From Paraburkholderia ribeironis (GTDB lineage: Bacteria; Pseudomonadota; Gammaproteobacteria; Burkholderiales; Burkholderiaceae): a stretch of 64,000 nt of DNA. Under the pieces are notes generated by a model. The model was not told the DNA's origin, did no database searches, and saw only the letters and a program-made list of their open reading frames with translations. Of this stretch, positions 47,373 through 56,728 are shown in pieces; positions within the stretch are counted from its first letter, which is position 1, and every line of letters starts with the position of its first letter. The stretch is from the NCBI RefSeq assembly GCF_900019265.1, contig NZ_CYGX02000009.1:1-64000 (forward strand), in the 5' to 3' direction. Made by a program: the position numbers and the translations under genes.

Positions 47373-47996
47373 TCAGACCGGCAGCCCCAACTCGCGCAGC
47401 TTCGCTTCGGTCTGCGCGGCGCCAGTGTGATGCACGCCCTGCCAGCCAAGCGCGGTGGCGGCTTGCGCGTTCTTCGGGTTGTCGTCGATGAAGACGAGTT
47501 CGGCCGGCTGGATGCCCGGCATTTGCGCTTCGATTCGCTGAAGCATCGCCGCGAAGATCGCCGGGTCGGGCTTTACCAGTTTCACCTGTCCCGACACGAC
47601 GATGTCGCGAAACCGCCGCAACACCGGGTAATGCTCCCACGCGTACGGAAAGGTTTCCGCCGACCAGTTGGTCAGCCCGAAGAGCGGCACGTCGGCGGCT
47701 TCGAGCTTTTCCATGATCGCGACACCGTCTTCCAGCACGCCAGCCACCATCTCGTGCCAGCGCTCGTAGAACGCGCGGATCAGCGCCGCGTGCTCGGGAA
47801 ACTTCGCGACCAGTTCATCGGTGGCCTCGACGATCGGCTGGCCCCCGTCCTGACGGACCACCCAGTCCATCGAGCAGACGTGCGTCAGAAACCAGCGGCG
47901 CTCGCCTTCGTCGGGGATCAGCTCGCGATACAGATACTCAGGACTCCAATCGATCAGCACACCGCCGAAATCGAACACGACTGCCTTGATAGCCAT
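47373..47996 (-). CDS. HAD-superfamily hydrolase (IA variant 3)
   Basis: A 207-residue HAD phosphatase with motif I VVFDFGGVLIDW, motif II LTNWS, the lysine in KPDPAIF and motif III VFIDDNPKNAQAA. DFGGVL in motif I is the subfamily IA v3 mark (YihX-like sugar phosphatases, epoxide-hydrolase N-domains, haloacid enzymes), so the substrate cannot be named. It lies directly downstream of the aminopeptidase gene on the same strand, 31 bases away. Confidence 0.82.
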   Translation of the reverse strand: MAIKAVVFDFGGVLIDWSPEYLYRELIPDEGERRWFLTHVCSMDWVVRQDGGQPIVEATDELVAKFPEHAALIRAFYERWHEMVAGVLEDGVAIMEKLEAADVPLFGLTNWSAETFPYAWEHYPVLRRFRDIVVSGQVKLVKPDPAIFAAMLQRIEAQMPGIQPAELVFIDDNPKNAQAATALGWQGVHHTGAAQTEAKLRELGLPV

Positions 47997-48027
47997 GCGC
48001 TCTCCGTTAGCAAAGTGCTTGCCGCAC

Positions 48028-49842
48028 TCAGATGGCTTGCGTGCGCAACTCCAGCCACGCCTTCGCGTCGCCTGACACGTGCGGCGACAGGCGCGTGCGC
48101 ACCGTCTCGTGATACGCGTTGAGCCACGCGCGCTCGTCGTCGCGCAACAGGGAAAGGTCGAGACAGCGGGTGTCGATCGGGCACAGCGTCAACGTTTCGA
48201 ACTTGAGGAAGTCGCCGAACTCCGTTTTCCCGGCGGGGACGTTCAGCACGAGATTCTCGATCCGCACGCCCCACTTGCCCGGCCGGTAAAGGCCCGGCTC
48301 GTTCGACGTGATCATGCCTTCTTCCATCGCGGTCCACGGTTCGGCCGGCGCGTAGTGCGAGATCACCTGCGGGCCTTCATGCACGTTCAGGAAGTAGCCC
48401 ACCCCGTGACCGGTGCCGTGGCCGTAATCGGCGCCGGCTTCCCAGATCGGCGCGCGGGCGATCGCGTCGAGCATCGGCGAACGGATGCCACGCGGAAATT
48501 GTGCGCGCGACAAAGCGATCATGCCCTTGAGCACGGTCGTGAAATCGCGCCGCTGGGCGTCGCTGGGAGTGCCGATCGGCACGACCCGCGTGATGTCGGT
48601 CGTGCCGCTCACGTACTGCGCACCGGAATCGATCAGCAGCAGACCGTTGCCCTCGATCACCGAATGCGATTCCTCCGTCGCGCGGTAGTGCGGCATCGCG
48701 CCGTTCGCGTTGAAACCCGCAATCGTTGCGAAGCTCAGCGAGACGAAACCCGGACGGCGCGCACGGGCTGCCGTCAGGCGTTCGTCGATGGTCAGCTCGG
48801 TGATCGTCTCGCGGCCCAGCGCGCTTTCGAACCACGCGAAGAATTCGGCCAGCGCCGCGCCGTCCTGTTCCATCGTGTCGCGCACATGCGCGGCTTCAGC
48901 CGCGGTCTTGCACGACTTGAGGAACGTCGACGGGTTGACGGCCTCGACCACCTTGACCGTCGACGGCACCGATTGCAGCAGGCCATAGGTGACGCGGCGC
49001 GGGTCGATCAGCAGCGTGCTGCCGGCGGGCAGCGCGGCGAGCGCGTCCGCCGCCTTCGCGTACGGCTCGACGCGGATGCCGTCGCGCGCCAGCGCATCGG
49101 TCAGCGCTTGCGGCACCTTGCCGTCGGCGACGAAGAGCGACACGTGATCGACACCGATCAGCGCGTGTGCGACGAACACCGGGTTGTAGCTGACGTCGGC
49201 GCCGCGCAGGTTCAGGAGCCACGCGAGGTCGTCGAGCGTGGAGACGAAGTGCCATTGCGCGCCGATGTCCGCCATCGCGCGACGAATCTGCGCCAGCTTG
49301 TCCGCGCGAGCGACGCTCGCATGCGGCGCGGCGTGTTCGAACACGACCGCCTCCGGCAGCGACGGACGCTGCGGCCAGATCGCTTCGATCAGATCGACGT
49401 CAGTGCGCAATTGCACGCCGCGCACCCTGAGCGCCTCGCTCAATGCGCGCGCCGCCGCCACGCCGAGCACGGCGCCGTCCACACCGACGGTGCCGCCCCG
49501 CGCCACGTGCTGCGCGAGCCACTCGACATGCGGCGCGGTCTGCTGCCCGCCGGTCATCTTCATCAATTGCACGCCGGTGCCGGCCAGTTGCGCATTGGCC
49601 TGCTCCCAATAGCGGCTGTCCGTCCAGAGACCCGCGAAGTCTGCAGTCACGACCAGCGTGCCGGCCGAACCGGTAAAACCGGACAGCCACTGCCGGCCTT
49701 GCCAGCGTCCCGGCAGATACTCGGACAGATGCGGGTCCGCGGACGGCACAAGACAGGCGGCGACGCCTTCGCGGGCCATCGCGTTGCGCAAGCTCGCGAG
49801 CCGTTCGGGAATGGAGGAAGTTTCGGGGAGTCGGACATTCAT
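48028..49842 (-). CDS. Xaa-Pro aminopeptidase (M24B, long form)
   Basis: A 604-residue aminopeptidase P of the long, eukaryote-like form (creatinase N-domain, a middle domain and the pita-bread catalytic domain). Metal ligands are in LLIDSGAQYVSGTTDITR, GHGTGHGVGYFLNVHEGP and SNEPGLYRPGKWGVRIENLV. It removes an N-terminal residue before proline. The ATG at 49842 has AGGTGA upstream; a TTG further upstream is unlikely. E. coli PepP is shorter (441 residues), so no symbol is given. Confidence 0.9.
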   Translation of the reverse strand: MNVRLPETSSIPERLASLRNAMAREGVAACLVPSADPHLSEYLPGRWQGRQWLSGFTGSAGTLVVTADFAGLWTDSRYWEQANAQLAGTGVQLMKMTGGQQTAPHVEWLAQHVARGGTVGVDGAVLGVAAARALSEALRVRGVQLRTDVDLIEAIWPQRPSLPEAVVFEHAAPHASVARADKLAQIRRAMADIGAQWHFVSTLDDLAWLLNLRGADVSYNPVFVAHALIGVDHVSLFVADGKVPQALTDALARDGIRVEPYAKAADALAALPAGSTLLIDPRRVTYGLLQSVPSTVKVVEAVNPSTFLKSCKTAAEAAHVRDTMEQDGAALAEFFAWFESALGRETITELTIDERLTAARARRPGFVSLSFATIAGFNANGAMPHYRATEESHSVIEGNGLLLIDSGAQYVSGTTDITRVVPIGTPSDAQRRDFTTVLKGMIALSRAQFPRGIRSPMLDAIARAPIWEAGADYGHGTGHGVGYFLNVHEGPQVISHYAPAEPWTAMEEGMITSNEPGLYRPGKWGVRIENLVLNVPAGKTEFGDFLKFETLTLCPIDTRCLDLSLLRDDERAWLNAYHETVRTRLSPHVSGDAKAWLELRTQAI

Positions 49843-49861
49843 TGGAGTCACCTGCAAAGAT

Positions 49862-50116
49862 TCATCGACGGGAAAGCAAGCCGACCGTCACGGCGACGAC
49901 GACCAACGCGACGGCCGTGCATACGGGCCACTCGAGCATTTCGCCATCATGAAAGAGACCGGTTACATTGCCGGCCATGCGCGCAACAGTCGCGCCGAGC
50001 ACGCCGGTCAGCAACGCCCACCACCAGCGGACGCGGCTCGAACGGCACAGCGGATGCAGCCACCAGCCCGCGAAACCAATCGCCGCACCCAACACGATGA
50101 TACCGGGCCACCCCAT
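49862..50116 (-). CDS. Small integral membrane protein, possibly GlsB/YeaQ-like
   Basis: An 84-residue protein with three hydrophobic segments: GIIVLGAAIGFAGWWL, WWALLTGVLGATVARMAG and VCTAVALVVVAVTVGLL. The layout resembles the transglycosylase-associated (GlsB/YeaQ/YmgE) family, although the family's glycine spacing is only partly present. It is 19 bases upstream of the aminopeptidase gene and probably co-transcribed. Its ribosome binding site is weak. Confidence 0.6.
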   Translation of the reverse strand: MGWPGIIVLGAAIGFAGWWLHPLCRSSRVRWWWALLTGVLGATVARMAGNVTGLFHDGEMLEWPVCTAVALVVVAVTVGLLSRR

Positions 50117-50320
50117 CAGCAGTCGGTCCCGCGCATTTTAGGATTCGTCTTATAGGCGCAAAGGACCAAGACAGCTAGCATTTTTGCCTCATTAACTAAA
50201 GAAGTTCAGCACGGCGCTTTCCGCATAGCGGTTGAGTTTAGGGGCCGGGGTAGTGTTAGGCAAGCTGCAGGCCTCACGAAAGAACCCGTTTCCCGGTCGT
50301 TGCCAGGCTGAAACCGCTCC

Positions 50321-51031
50321 ATGCGAATCGCCCTCATCGAGCCGGACGTGCGACACGCCAAACTGGTCGACCGGCTGATCTTCGCCGGCGGACATGTGTG
50401 CCGGCACTTCACCACCAGCGCCCCGTTCCTGCAGCAGGCCGTGGACGAGTTCTTCGATCTTCTGATCACCGCCGGCTGGGCCGGCGATCATCCCGCCGAA
50501 GACGTGATCCCGCACGCCCGTGCAATCCTGCCAGGCTTGCCGGTCATCGTGATGATGTCCGCGCCGCGCGAAAGCCAGATCGTCGCTGCACTTCATGCCG
50601 GTGCCGACGACTGCCTGAGCAAACCGGTCCGCGGTCCTGAAATGCTGGCCCGGGTCGAAGCGCTGGTGCGCCGCGCGGGCCTGCGGCGGCCGGCCAACCG
50701 GCGGCACGATGTGATCGGCGGCTATGCATTCGACGCGGCTCACTTCGCGGTCAGCTTCCGCGATGTGACCGTGATCCTCACGCCCAAGGAATTCCGCCTC
50801 GCCCTGCTGCTGTTCAACAATCTGGCGCGCCCGGTATCGCGCGCACATATTCTCGAGACCGTCTGGGCCCGTCGCCGCGACGTAAGGTCGCGTACCATCG
50901 GCACCCACGTTTCGCGCGTGCGCAGCAAACTGCAGCTGCGCCCCGAACTGGGCTACTGCCTGACACCGGTGTACGGCTACGGCTACCAGCTCGACGCGAT
51001 CCCGCAGGAAGCCGCCGTGCAAACCGGGTAA
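50321..51031 (+). CDS. OmpR-type response regulator with degenerate receiver
   Basis: A 236-residue two-domain protein. The C-terminal winged helix is standard OmpR/PhoB type (TPKEFRLALLLFNNLARPVSRAHIL, then RSRTIGTHVSRVRSKL and GYGYQLD). In the receiver, the residue five after the conserved D46 (where phospho-Asp is expected) is A51 in FDLLITAGW, and the acidic pair is broken by P8 (IEPD). The Lys of SKPV and the Ser of MMSA remain. It should therefore act without classical phosphorylation. No histidine kinase is adjacent. It is followed by hemA in the same direction. Confidence 0.8.
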   Translation: MRIALIEPDVRHAKLVDRLIFAGGHVCRHFTTSAPFLQQAVDEFFDLLITAGWAGDHPAEDVIPHARAILPGLPVIVMMSAPRESQIVAALHAGADDCLSKPVRGPEMLARVEALVRRAGLRRPANRRHDVIGGYAFDAAHFAVSFRDVTVILTPKEFRLALLLFNNLARPVSRAHILETVWARRRDVRSRTIGTHVSRVRSKLQLRPELGYCLTPVYGYGYQLDAIPQEAAVQTG

Positions 51032-51062
51032 CGCGTGCAGGATGTGAGAATCGTGGAAACGC

Positions 51063-51068
51063 TATAAT
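51063..51068 (+). promoter_or_regulatory. -10 box upstream of hemA
   Basis: A perfect TATAAT 27 bases before the hemA start, in an AT-rich patch. The -35 region is not convincing (GGATGT at 17-base spacing), so activator dependence is possible. Confidence 0.5.
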
Positions 51069-51094
51069 ATTGCGCTAAACCATAGCTCCCCCAA

Positions 51095-52381
51095 ATGCAG
51101 CTTCTAACGATCGGAATCAATCACCACACCGCGCCTGTCGCCTTGCGCGAACGCGTGGCGTTTCCGCTCGAACAGATCAAGCCTGCACTGGACACGTTCA
51201 AAAGCGTCTGGCCTGTCCGTACGGCCCGCACCGCGCCGGAAGCAGCGATCCTGTCCACCTGCAACCGCACCGAACTCTACTGCGTCACCGACGAGCACGC
51301 CGCACGCGAAGCCGCGATCCAGTGGTTTTCGAGGTACCACAATCTGCCCATCGACGAACTCGCGCCGCACGTCTATGCGCTGCCGCAGTCGGAAGCCGTG
51401 CGCCATGCGTTTCGCGTCGCGTCCGGGCTCGATTCGATGGTGCTGGGCGAAACGCAAATCGTCGGGCAAATGAAGGATGCGGTGCGTACCGCGTCCGAAG
51501 CCGGTGCGCTCGGCACCTATCTGAACCAGTTGTTCCAGCGCACCTTCGCCGTCGCCAAGGAAGTGCGCAGCACCACCGAAATCGGCGCGCAGTCGGTTTC
51601 GATGGCGGCGGCCGCAGTTCGGCTCGCCCAGCGGATTTTCGACAAGGTCTCGAACCAGCGCGTGCTGTTCATCGGCGCGGGCGAAATGATCGAGTTGTGC
51701 GCGACGCACTTCGCCGCGCAGCAGCCGCGTGAACTCGTGGTCGCCAACCGCACGGCCGAGCGCGGCTCGCGGCTCGCCGAGCGCTTCAACGGCCGGGCCA
51801 TTCCACTGTCGGAACTGCCGGCGCGGATGCATGAATTCGACATCATCGTGTCGTGCACCGCTTCCACGCTGCCGATCATCGGTCTGGGCGCGGTCGAGCG
51901 GGCCGTGAGAGCACGCCGTCACCGGCCGATTTTCATGGTCGATCTGGCGGTGCCGCGCGATATCGAGCCAGAAGCCGGCCAGCTCGAAGACGTCTTCCTG
52001 TACACCGTCGACGACCTCGGCGCGATCGTGCGCGAAGGCAACGCGTCACGGCAAGCCGCGGTCGCGCAGGCCGAAACGATCATCGAAACGCGCGTGCAGA
52101 ATTTCATGCAATGGCTCGACACGCGCAGCATCGTTCCGGTCATCCGCCACATGCATACGCAGGCCGACGTGCTGCGGCGCGCTGAACTCGAACGCGCGCA
52201 GAAAATGCTGGCGCGCGGCGACGACCCGGCCGCTGTACTCGACGCGCTGTCGCAGGCGCTCACCAACAAGCTGATCCACGGTCCGACGCACGCGCTCAAT
52301 CGCGCGAGCAGCGAGAATCGTGACACGCTCATCGAACTGATGAGCGGTTTCTACAAACACTCCGGTTCCACCGAGCGTTAG
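51095..52381 (+). CDS. hemA: Glutamyl-tRNA reductase
   Basis: A 428-residue enzyme that reduces glutamyl-tRNA to glutamate-1-semialdehyde, the first step of tetrapyrrole synthesis. The nucleophile is C56 in [10 protein letters not shown], the signature [19 protein letters not shown] follows, and the NADPH domain contains [14 protein letters not shown]. Start [19 protein letters not shown] is canonical. The hemA-prfA-prmC order is shared with many proteobacteria. Confidence 0.96.
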   Translation: MQLLTIGINHHTAPVALRERVAFPLEQIKPALDTFKSVWPVRTARTAPEAAILSTCNRTELYCVTDEHAAREAAIQWFSRYHNLPIDELAPHVYALPQSEAVRHAFRVASGLDSMVLGETQIVGQMKDAVRTASEAGALGTYLNQLFQRTFAVAKEVRSTTEIGAQSVSMAAAAVRLAQRIFDKVSNQRVLFIGAGEMIELCATHFAAQQPRELVVANRTAERGSRLAERFNGRAIPLSELPARMHEFDIIVSCTASTLPIIGLGAVERAVRARRHRPIFMVDLAVPRDIEPEAGQLEDVFLYTVDDLGAIVREGNASRQAAVAQAETIIETRVQNFMQWLDTRSIVPVIRHMHTQADVLRRAELERAQKMLARGDDPAAVLDALSQALTNKLIHGPTHALNRASSENRDTLIELMSGFYKHSGSTER

Positions 52382-52503
52382 CGGCGTCGCCAGCGCCGCG
52401 CGGTCCGCGCCACTCGCAAGTGGCCCACGCCGCGCTTCTGACCTGGGCAGCCGCCCATCCCCTAGTTGCCGTCCTTGCCGGAGCCCGCTCCGATACCCGT
52501 CCG

Positions 52504-53586
52504 ATGAAAACGAGCATGCAACGCAAGCTCGACCAGCTCACCACCCGGCTGGCCGAACTGAACGACCTGTTGAGCCGCGAGGACATCACCTCGAATCTCG
52601 ATCAATACCGCAAGCTCACGCGCGAGCATGCGGAGCTTGGGCCGGTGGTCGAGCATTACGCGCTATGGCGTCAGGCGATGACCGACGCGGATACCGCGCA
52701 GGAACTGCTGGCGGATGCGTCGATGCGCGATTTCGCGGAAGAGGAAATCCGCGCGGCGCGTGAGCGCATGGACACGCTCGGCGCCGAGTTGCAGAAAATG
52801 CTGCTGCCGAAAGACCCGAACGACGACCGCAACATTTTCGTCGAAATCCGCGCTGGGACGGGCGGCGACGAGTCCGCGCTGTTCGCGGGCGACCTGCTGC
52901 GCATGTACCTGCGCTTTGCCGAGCGCAATCGCTGGCAGGTCGAAATGATGTCCGCGAGCGAGTCGGATCTCGGCGGCTACAAGGAAGTGATCGTGCGGAT
53001 CGCCGGCGAAGCCGCGTATTCGAAGCTCAAGTTCGAGTCCGGCGGACATCGCGTGCAGCGCGTGCCGGCGACCGAAACCCAAGGGCGCATTCACACGTCG
53101 GCCTGCACGGTCGCGGTGATGCCGGAAGCGGACGAAATCGGCGAAGTCGAAATCAATCCGGCCGATCTGCGCATCGACACATTCCGCGCGTCCGGCGCGG
53201 GCGGCCAGCACATCAATAAGACAGACTCCGCGGTGCGGGTCACGCACCTGCCGACCGGCATCGTCGTCGAATGTCAGGACGACAGGTCGCAGCACAAGAA
53301 CAAGGATCGCGCGCTGAAGGTGCTCGCCGCGCGCATCAAGGACAAGCAGTCGCACGAGCAGCAGGCGAAGGAAGCCGCCACGCGCAAGAACCTGATCGGC
53401 TCGGGCGACCGTTCGGAGCGCATCCGCACCTACAACTTCCCGCAAGGGCGCCTGACCGATCACCGGATCAACCTGACGCTGTATCGCCTGGACGCAATCA
53501 TGGACGGCGATCTCGACGAACTGATCGCGGCGCTCGTCAGCGAGCATCAGGCCGAGTTGCTCGCTTCGCTGGGCGACGCGGACTGA
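52504..53586 (+). CDS. prfA: Peptide chain release factor 1
   Basis: A 360-residue RF1, equal in length to E. coli PrfA, ending translation at UAA and UAG. The codon-recognition tripeptide PAT is in [14 protein letters not shown], and the GGQ loop is G233-G234-Q235 in [14 protein letters not shown]; that Gln is the target of PrmC encoded next. The ATG at 52504 (MKTSMQRKL) matches the family start; the longer frame is not conserved. Confidence 0.96.
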   Translation: MKTSMQRKLDQLTTRLAELNDLLSREDITSNLDQYRKLTREHAELGPVVEHYALWRQAMTDADTAQELLADASMRDFAEEEIRAARERMDTLGAELQKMLLPKDPNDDRNIFVEIRAGTGGDESALFAGDLLRMYLRFAERNRWQVEMMSASESDLGGYKEVIVRIAGEAAYSKLKFESGGHRVQRVPATETQGRIHTSACTVAVMPEADEIGEVEINPADLRIDTFRASGAGGQHINKTDSAVRVTHLPTGIVVECQDDRSQHKNKDRALKVLAARIKDKQSHEQQAKEAATRKNLIGSGDRSERIRTYNFPQGRLTDHRINLTLYRLDAIMDGDLDELIAALVSEHQAELLASLGDAD

Positions 53587-53605
53587 CGCGCCGATAACAC
53601 CCGCC

Positions 53606-54469
53606 ATGCCGGCCATTCCTACGCCCACCACGCCAACCACGCCCGCCGCGCTGTTGCGCGCGTCGCCGCTGCCGCTGCTCGAAGCGCGGATTCTGCTCAC
53701 GCATGTACTCGGCTGGCGACACACGCAGTTGATCACACGCGGCGATGAACCGCTCGAACGAACCAGCGTCGAGCGTTATCAGGCGCTGGAAGCGCGGCGC
53801 ATCGCGGGGGAGCCGGTGGCGCAACTGGTCGGCGCGCGGGAGTTTTTCGGGCTGGATTTCGAAGTCACGCCGCACGTGCTGATTCCGCGGCCCGAAACCG
53901 AATTGCTGGTGGAAACCGCTCTGGCGACACTGGAACACATCTCGCGGCCGCGCGTGCTCGATCTCGGTACGGGCACCGGCGCGATTGCGGTGGCAATTGC
54001 GTCGATGCGGCCCGACGCGCGGGTCTGGGCCCTCGATCGCTCGGCCGAAGCGCTGGCGGTGGCCACCCGCAACGCCGCTCGCCTGCTGGATGCGAAACGC
54101 CCGGGCGGCGCCGTCGCGTTGACGCGAAGTGACTGGTACGACTCGCTCGACGCCACGCTGCGCTTCGACGTGATCGTCAGCAATCCGCCGTACATCGCGA
54201 GCGGCGATCCGCATCTGGCGCAAGGCGATCTGCGCTTCGAGCCGCGCGGCGCGCTTACCGACGAAGCCGACGGCCTCAGCGCGATCCGGGAGATCGTCGC
54301 CGGCGCGCCCGCACGCCTCGTCAGCAATGGTGTCTTGTGGATCGAGCACGGCTACGATCAGGCCGAAGCCGTGCGCGCGCTATTCAGCGCGCAAGGTTTC
54401 GCGCAGGTACGCTCGGCACGCGATCTCGCTGGAATCGAACGGATCAGCGGCGGGCGACTCGCCGGCTAG
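53606..54469 (+). CDS. prmC: Release-factor glutamine methyltransferase
   Basis: A 287-residue PrmC/HemK that methylates the Gln of GGQ in RF1 and RF2. The SAM motif VLDLGTGTGAIAVAIA and the substrate motif NPPY (193-196, in VSNPPYIASGD) are present. It follows prfA by 19 bases, the classical gene pair. Confidence 0.95.
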   Translation: MPAIPTPTTPTTPAALLRASPLPLLEARILLTHVLGWRHTQLITRGDEPLERTSVERYQALEARRIAGEPVAQLVGAREFFGLDFEVTPHVLIPRPETELLVETALATLEHISRPRVLDLGTGTGAIAVAIASMRPDARVWALDRSAEALAVATRNAARLLDAKRPGGAVALTRSDWYDSLDATLRFDVIVSNPPYIASGDPHLAQGDLRFEPRGALTDEADGLSAIREIVAGAPARLVSNGVLWIEHGYDQAEAVRALFSAQGFAQVRSARDLAGIERISGGRLAG

Positions 54470-54646
54470 CCAGGTCGCGCAGCCTGAATACCCATGGCCG
54501 ACGCATGGTCGCGCCCATCGTCGATAGGCGGACCAAAGCGGACAAACACGGGGACAAAGACCGACGAAGCGGCCCCGGCCTTCCGTACCGAAATCCGCTA
54601 TCATTTCAGCCTATTCCCCACACATCACCGAACCGCAAGGTCAGTC

Positions 54647-54958
54647 ATGGATACGCAACAACGCATCAAGCAAATCGTCGACGAAAACAACGTCGTCCTC
54701 TTCATGAAGGGCACCGCCCAGTTTCCGATGTGCGGCTTCTCGGGCCGCGCCATTCAGATCCTGAAGGCGTGTGGCGTCAGTGATATCAAGACCGTCAACG
54801 TGCTCGAAGACGACGACGTGCGCCAGGGCATCAAGCAGTTCTCGAACTGGCCGACCATTCCGCAGCTCTACGTGAAGGGCGAATTCATCGGCGGTTCGGA
54901 CATCATGATGGAAATGTACGAATCGGGCGAACTGCAGCAACTGTTCGCCGCGGCCTGA
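54647..54958 (+). CDS. grxD: Monothiol glutaredoxin (Grx4/GrxD)
   Basis: A 103-residue monothiol glutaredoxin with C29 in MCGFS, plus KGTAQFP and WPTIPQLYVKGEFIGGSDI for glutathione and Fe-S cluster binding. It carries and transfers [2Fe-2S] clusters with BolA. The ATG at 54647 gives the family N-terminus (MDTQQRIKQIVDENNVVLF). Confidence 0.95.
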   Translation: MDTQQRIKQIVDENNVVLFMKGTAQFPMCGFSGRAIQILKACGVSDIKTVNVLEDDDVRQGIKQFSNWPTIPQLYVKGEFIGGSDIMMEMYESGELQQLFAAA

Positions 54959-55002
54959 GCGGCCCACGGTTCGAACCTTTGCTTCCCAAGGCGCCGCGAG
55001 CC

Positions 55003-55602
55003 ATGGAAACACGCGCTGCGGCGCCACGCCGGCTGATCGTCGCGATCACCGGCGCGAGCGGCGCCATTTACGGCATCCGACTGCTGGAGACGTTGCGCAG
55101 ACTAGGCGGCGTCGAGAGCCATTTGCTGATTTCGAGCGCCGGCTGGCTCAATATCCAGCATGAGCTTCAGTTGGGCAAAGAGGACGTGCATCCGCTCGCG
55201 GATGTCGTCCATTCGGTGCGCGACGTCGGCGCCAGCATCGCGTCCGGCTCGTTTGCCACCGACGGCATGGTGATCGCCCCCTGCTCGATGAAGACGCTCG
55301 CTAGCGTCGCACATGGTTTCTCCGACAACCTGATCACGCGCGCCGCCGACGTCACGCTCAAAGAGCGCCGCCGCCTCGTGCTGCTCGTGCGCGAAACGCC
55401 GTTCAACCTCGCGCATCTGCGCAATATGACGGCCGTCACCGAAATGGGTGGCGTGATCTTTCCGCCGCTGCCCGCGTTCTACAACCAACCCGCCACCATC
55501 GACGAGATGGTCGATCACACCGTGGCGCGCGTGCTCGATCTGTTCGCGCTTGGGCCGGCTTTGTCGCCCGCGTGGTCGGGATTGCGCGACGCGCAGGAGT
55601 AG
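55003..55602 (+). CDS. ubiX: Flavin prenyltransferase UbiX
   Basis: A 199-residue flavoprotein of the UbiX/Pad1 family making prenylated FMN, the cofactor of UbiD decarboxylases. The start region VAITGASGAIYGIRLLETL, APCSMKTLASVAHGFSDNLI and RETPFNLAHLRNM are characteristic. ATG 55003 is chosen; a TTG frame from 54979 is possible but adds only a basic leader. It is 44 bases downstream of grxD. Confidence 0.92.
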   Translation: METRAAAPRRLIVAITGASGAIYGIRLLETLRRLGGVESHLLISSAGWLNIQHELQLGKEDVHPLADVVHSVRDVGASIASGSFATDGMVIAPCSMKTLASVAHGFSDNLITRAADVTLKERRRLVLLVRETPFNLAHLRNMTAVTEMGGVIFPPLPAFYNQPATIDEMVDHTVARVLDLFALGPALSPAWSGLRDAQE

Positions 55603-55693
55603 CGCGCGGTATCGCACTACGCGTCGCGGTATCGCATTACGCGCCGCGGTATCGCGTTATGCGTTTCTATCCGCGAAGTTTCTATCCCCGAAT
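55602..55693 (+). repeat. Two short tandem repeat arrays after ubiX
   Basis: Three 19-20 base copies of GCG-N-CGCGGTATCGCATTAC lie at 55602-55660, directly after the ubiX stop. Two 15-base copies of TTTCTATCC-N-CGAA follow at 55664-55693. Copies differ by a few bases. The stretch is non-coding and precedes the dioxygenase gene. Confidence 0.7.
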
Positions 55694-55821
55694 ACACGCT
55701 CAATTAATAACAGCAGCGACACAATCAATTCCGTTTCCGCCCGTTTATCAAATGGAAGTGCGGACCTATATTGATACCAACCCAACCTATTTCGCCGCGC
55801 CCTTGCGGCGGCGCTGCTGCC

Positions 55822-56607
55822 ATGAATCGTCTGCCTTCGCTTTTCCTGTCCCACGGCGCGCCCACGCTGCCGATCGATCCATCGATGCCGTCCGCGGAAT
55901 TCGGCGCGCTCAGCGCACAGCTGCCGCGTCCGCAAGCCGTGCTGATGCTGTCGGCCCACTGGGGCACCGCGCAGCCGATCGCGAGCATCGCCACGGCGCC
56001 GGAAACCATCCACGATTTTTATGGCTTTCCGCGCCAGTTGTATGAAATCCAGTACCCTGCTCCGGGCGCGCCCGATGTCGCGCGCCGCGCCGCCGCGCTG
56101 CTCGCGCACAGCGGCATCGTCGCGGATGTCGAGCCGCACGGGCTCGATCACGGCGCGTGGGTGCCGTTGCTGCTGATGTTCCCCCATGCCGACGTGCCGG
56201 TCGCGCAGCTGTCGATCCAGCCGCACAAGGACGCCGCGCATCACTTCCGCGTCGGCCGCGCGCTGCGCTCGCTGCAGGACGAAGGCGTGATGGTGATCGG
56301 CTCCGGCCAGATCACGCACAACCTGCGCGCCGCCGATTTCTCGGCGCGCCCGGAAGACGCCGATCCGCGTGTCGCCGAATTCACCGACTGGTTCGAGGCC
56401 CGGCTCGCCGCGCATGACATCGACGCGCTGCTCGATTACCGCCGGCAGGCCCCGCACGCGGTGCTGATGCACCCGACCGACGAGCATCTGCTGCCCGTAT
56501 TCGCCGCCTTGGGCGCGGCGGACGACGATTATTCGCTGGCCGTCCAGTCGCTCGGGACGTACCAGCGCTCGCTCGCGATGACCAACTACGTATTCGGCAC
56601 CGCCTGA
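55822..56607 (+). CDS. 4,5-DOPA-dioxygenase-extradiol family (YgiD-like)
   Basis: A 261-residue class III extradiol dioxygenase family protein. Metal and catalytic histidines appear in FLSHGAPTL, LSAHWGT, GLDHGAWVPL and HPTDEHLLP. E. coli YgiD cleaves L-DOPA in vitro, but the physiological substrate is unknown. The ATG at 55822 begins the conserved MNRLPSLFLSHGAP. It has a strong terminator 45 bases after the stop and seems to be a single-gene unit. Confidence 0.87.
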   Translation: MNRLPSLFLSHGAPTLPIDPSMPSAEFGALSAQLPRPQAVLMLSAHWGTAQPIASIATAPETIHDFYGFPRQLYEIQYPAPGAPDVARRAAALLAHSGIVADVEPHGLDHGAWVPLLLMFPHADVPVAQLSIQPHKDAAHHFRVGRALRSLQDEGVMVIGSGQITHNLRAADFSARPEDADPRVAEFTDWFEARLAAHDIDALLDYRRQAPHAVLMHPTDEHLLPVFAALGAADDDYSLAVQSLGTYQRSLAMTNYVFGTA

Positions 56608-56650
56608 TTCCGCGCTGACACGCGGCCCCACCCAACACCTGGCCATCAAC

Positions 56651-56687
56651 AAAAAGCCCGCCTGAGCAATCAGGCGGGCTTTCTTTT
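56651..56687. terminator. Bidirectional terminator after the DODA-type gene
   Basis: A 12-bp stem (56653-56664 with 56671-56682) around AGCAAT, containing GCCCGCCTG, flanked by A residues and by TTTCTTTT. It serves the dioxygenase gene and the convergent permease gene. Confidence 0.9.
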
Positions 56688-56728
56688 ATTCCGGACCACG
56701 CGTGATCCGGTTGAAACTCAGCGCGCGC

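Noticed and set aside
49862..50116. Treating the 84-residue frame as non-coding
   Set aside because: Three well-formed hydrophobic segments and close spacing to the aminopeptidase gene argue for a real membrane protein, so it was kept.
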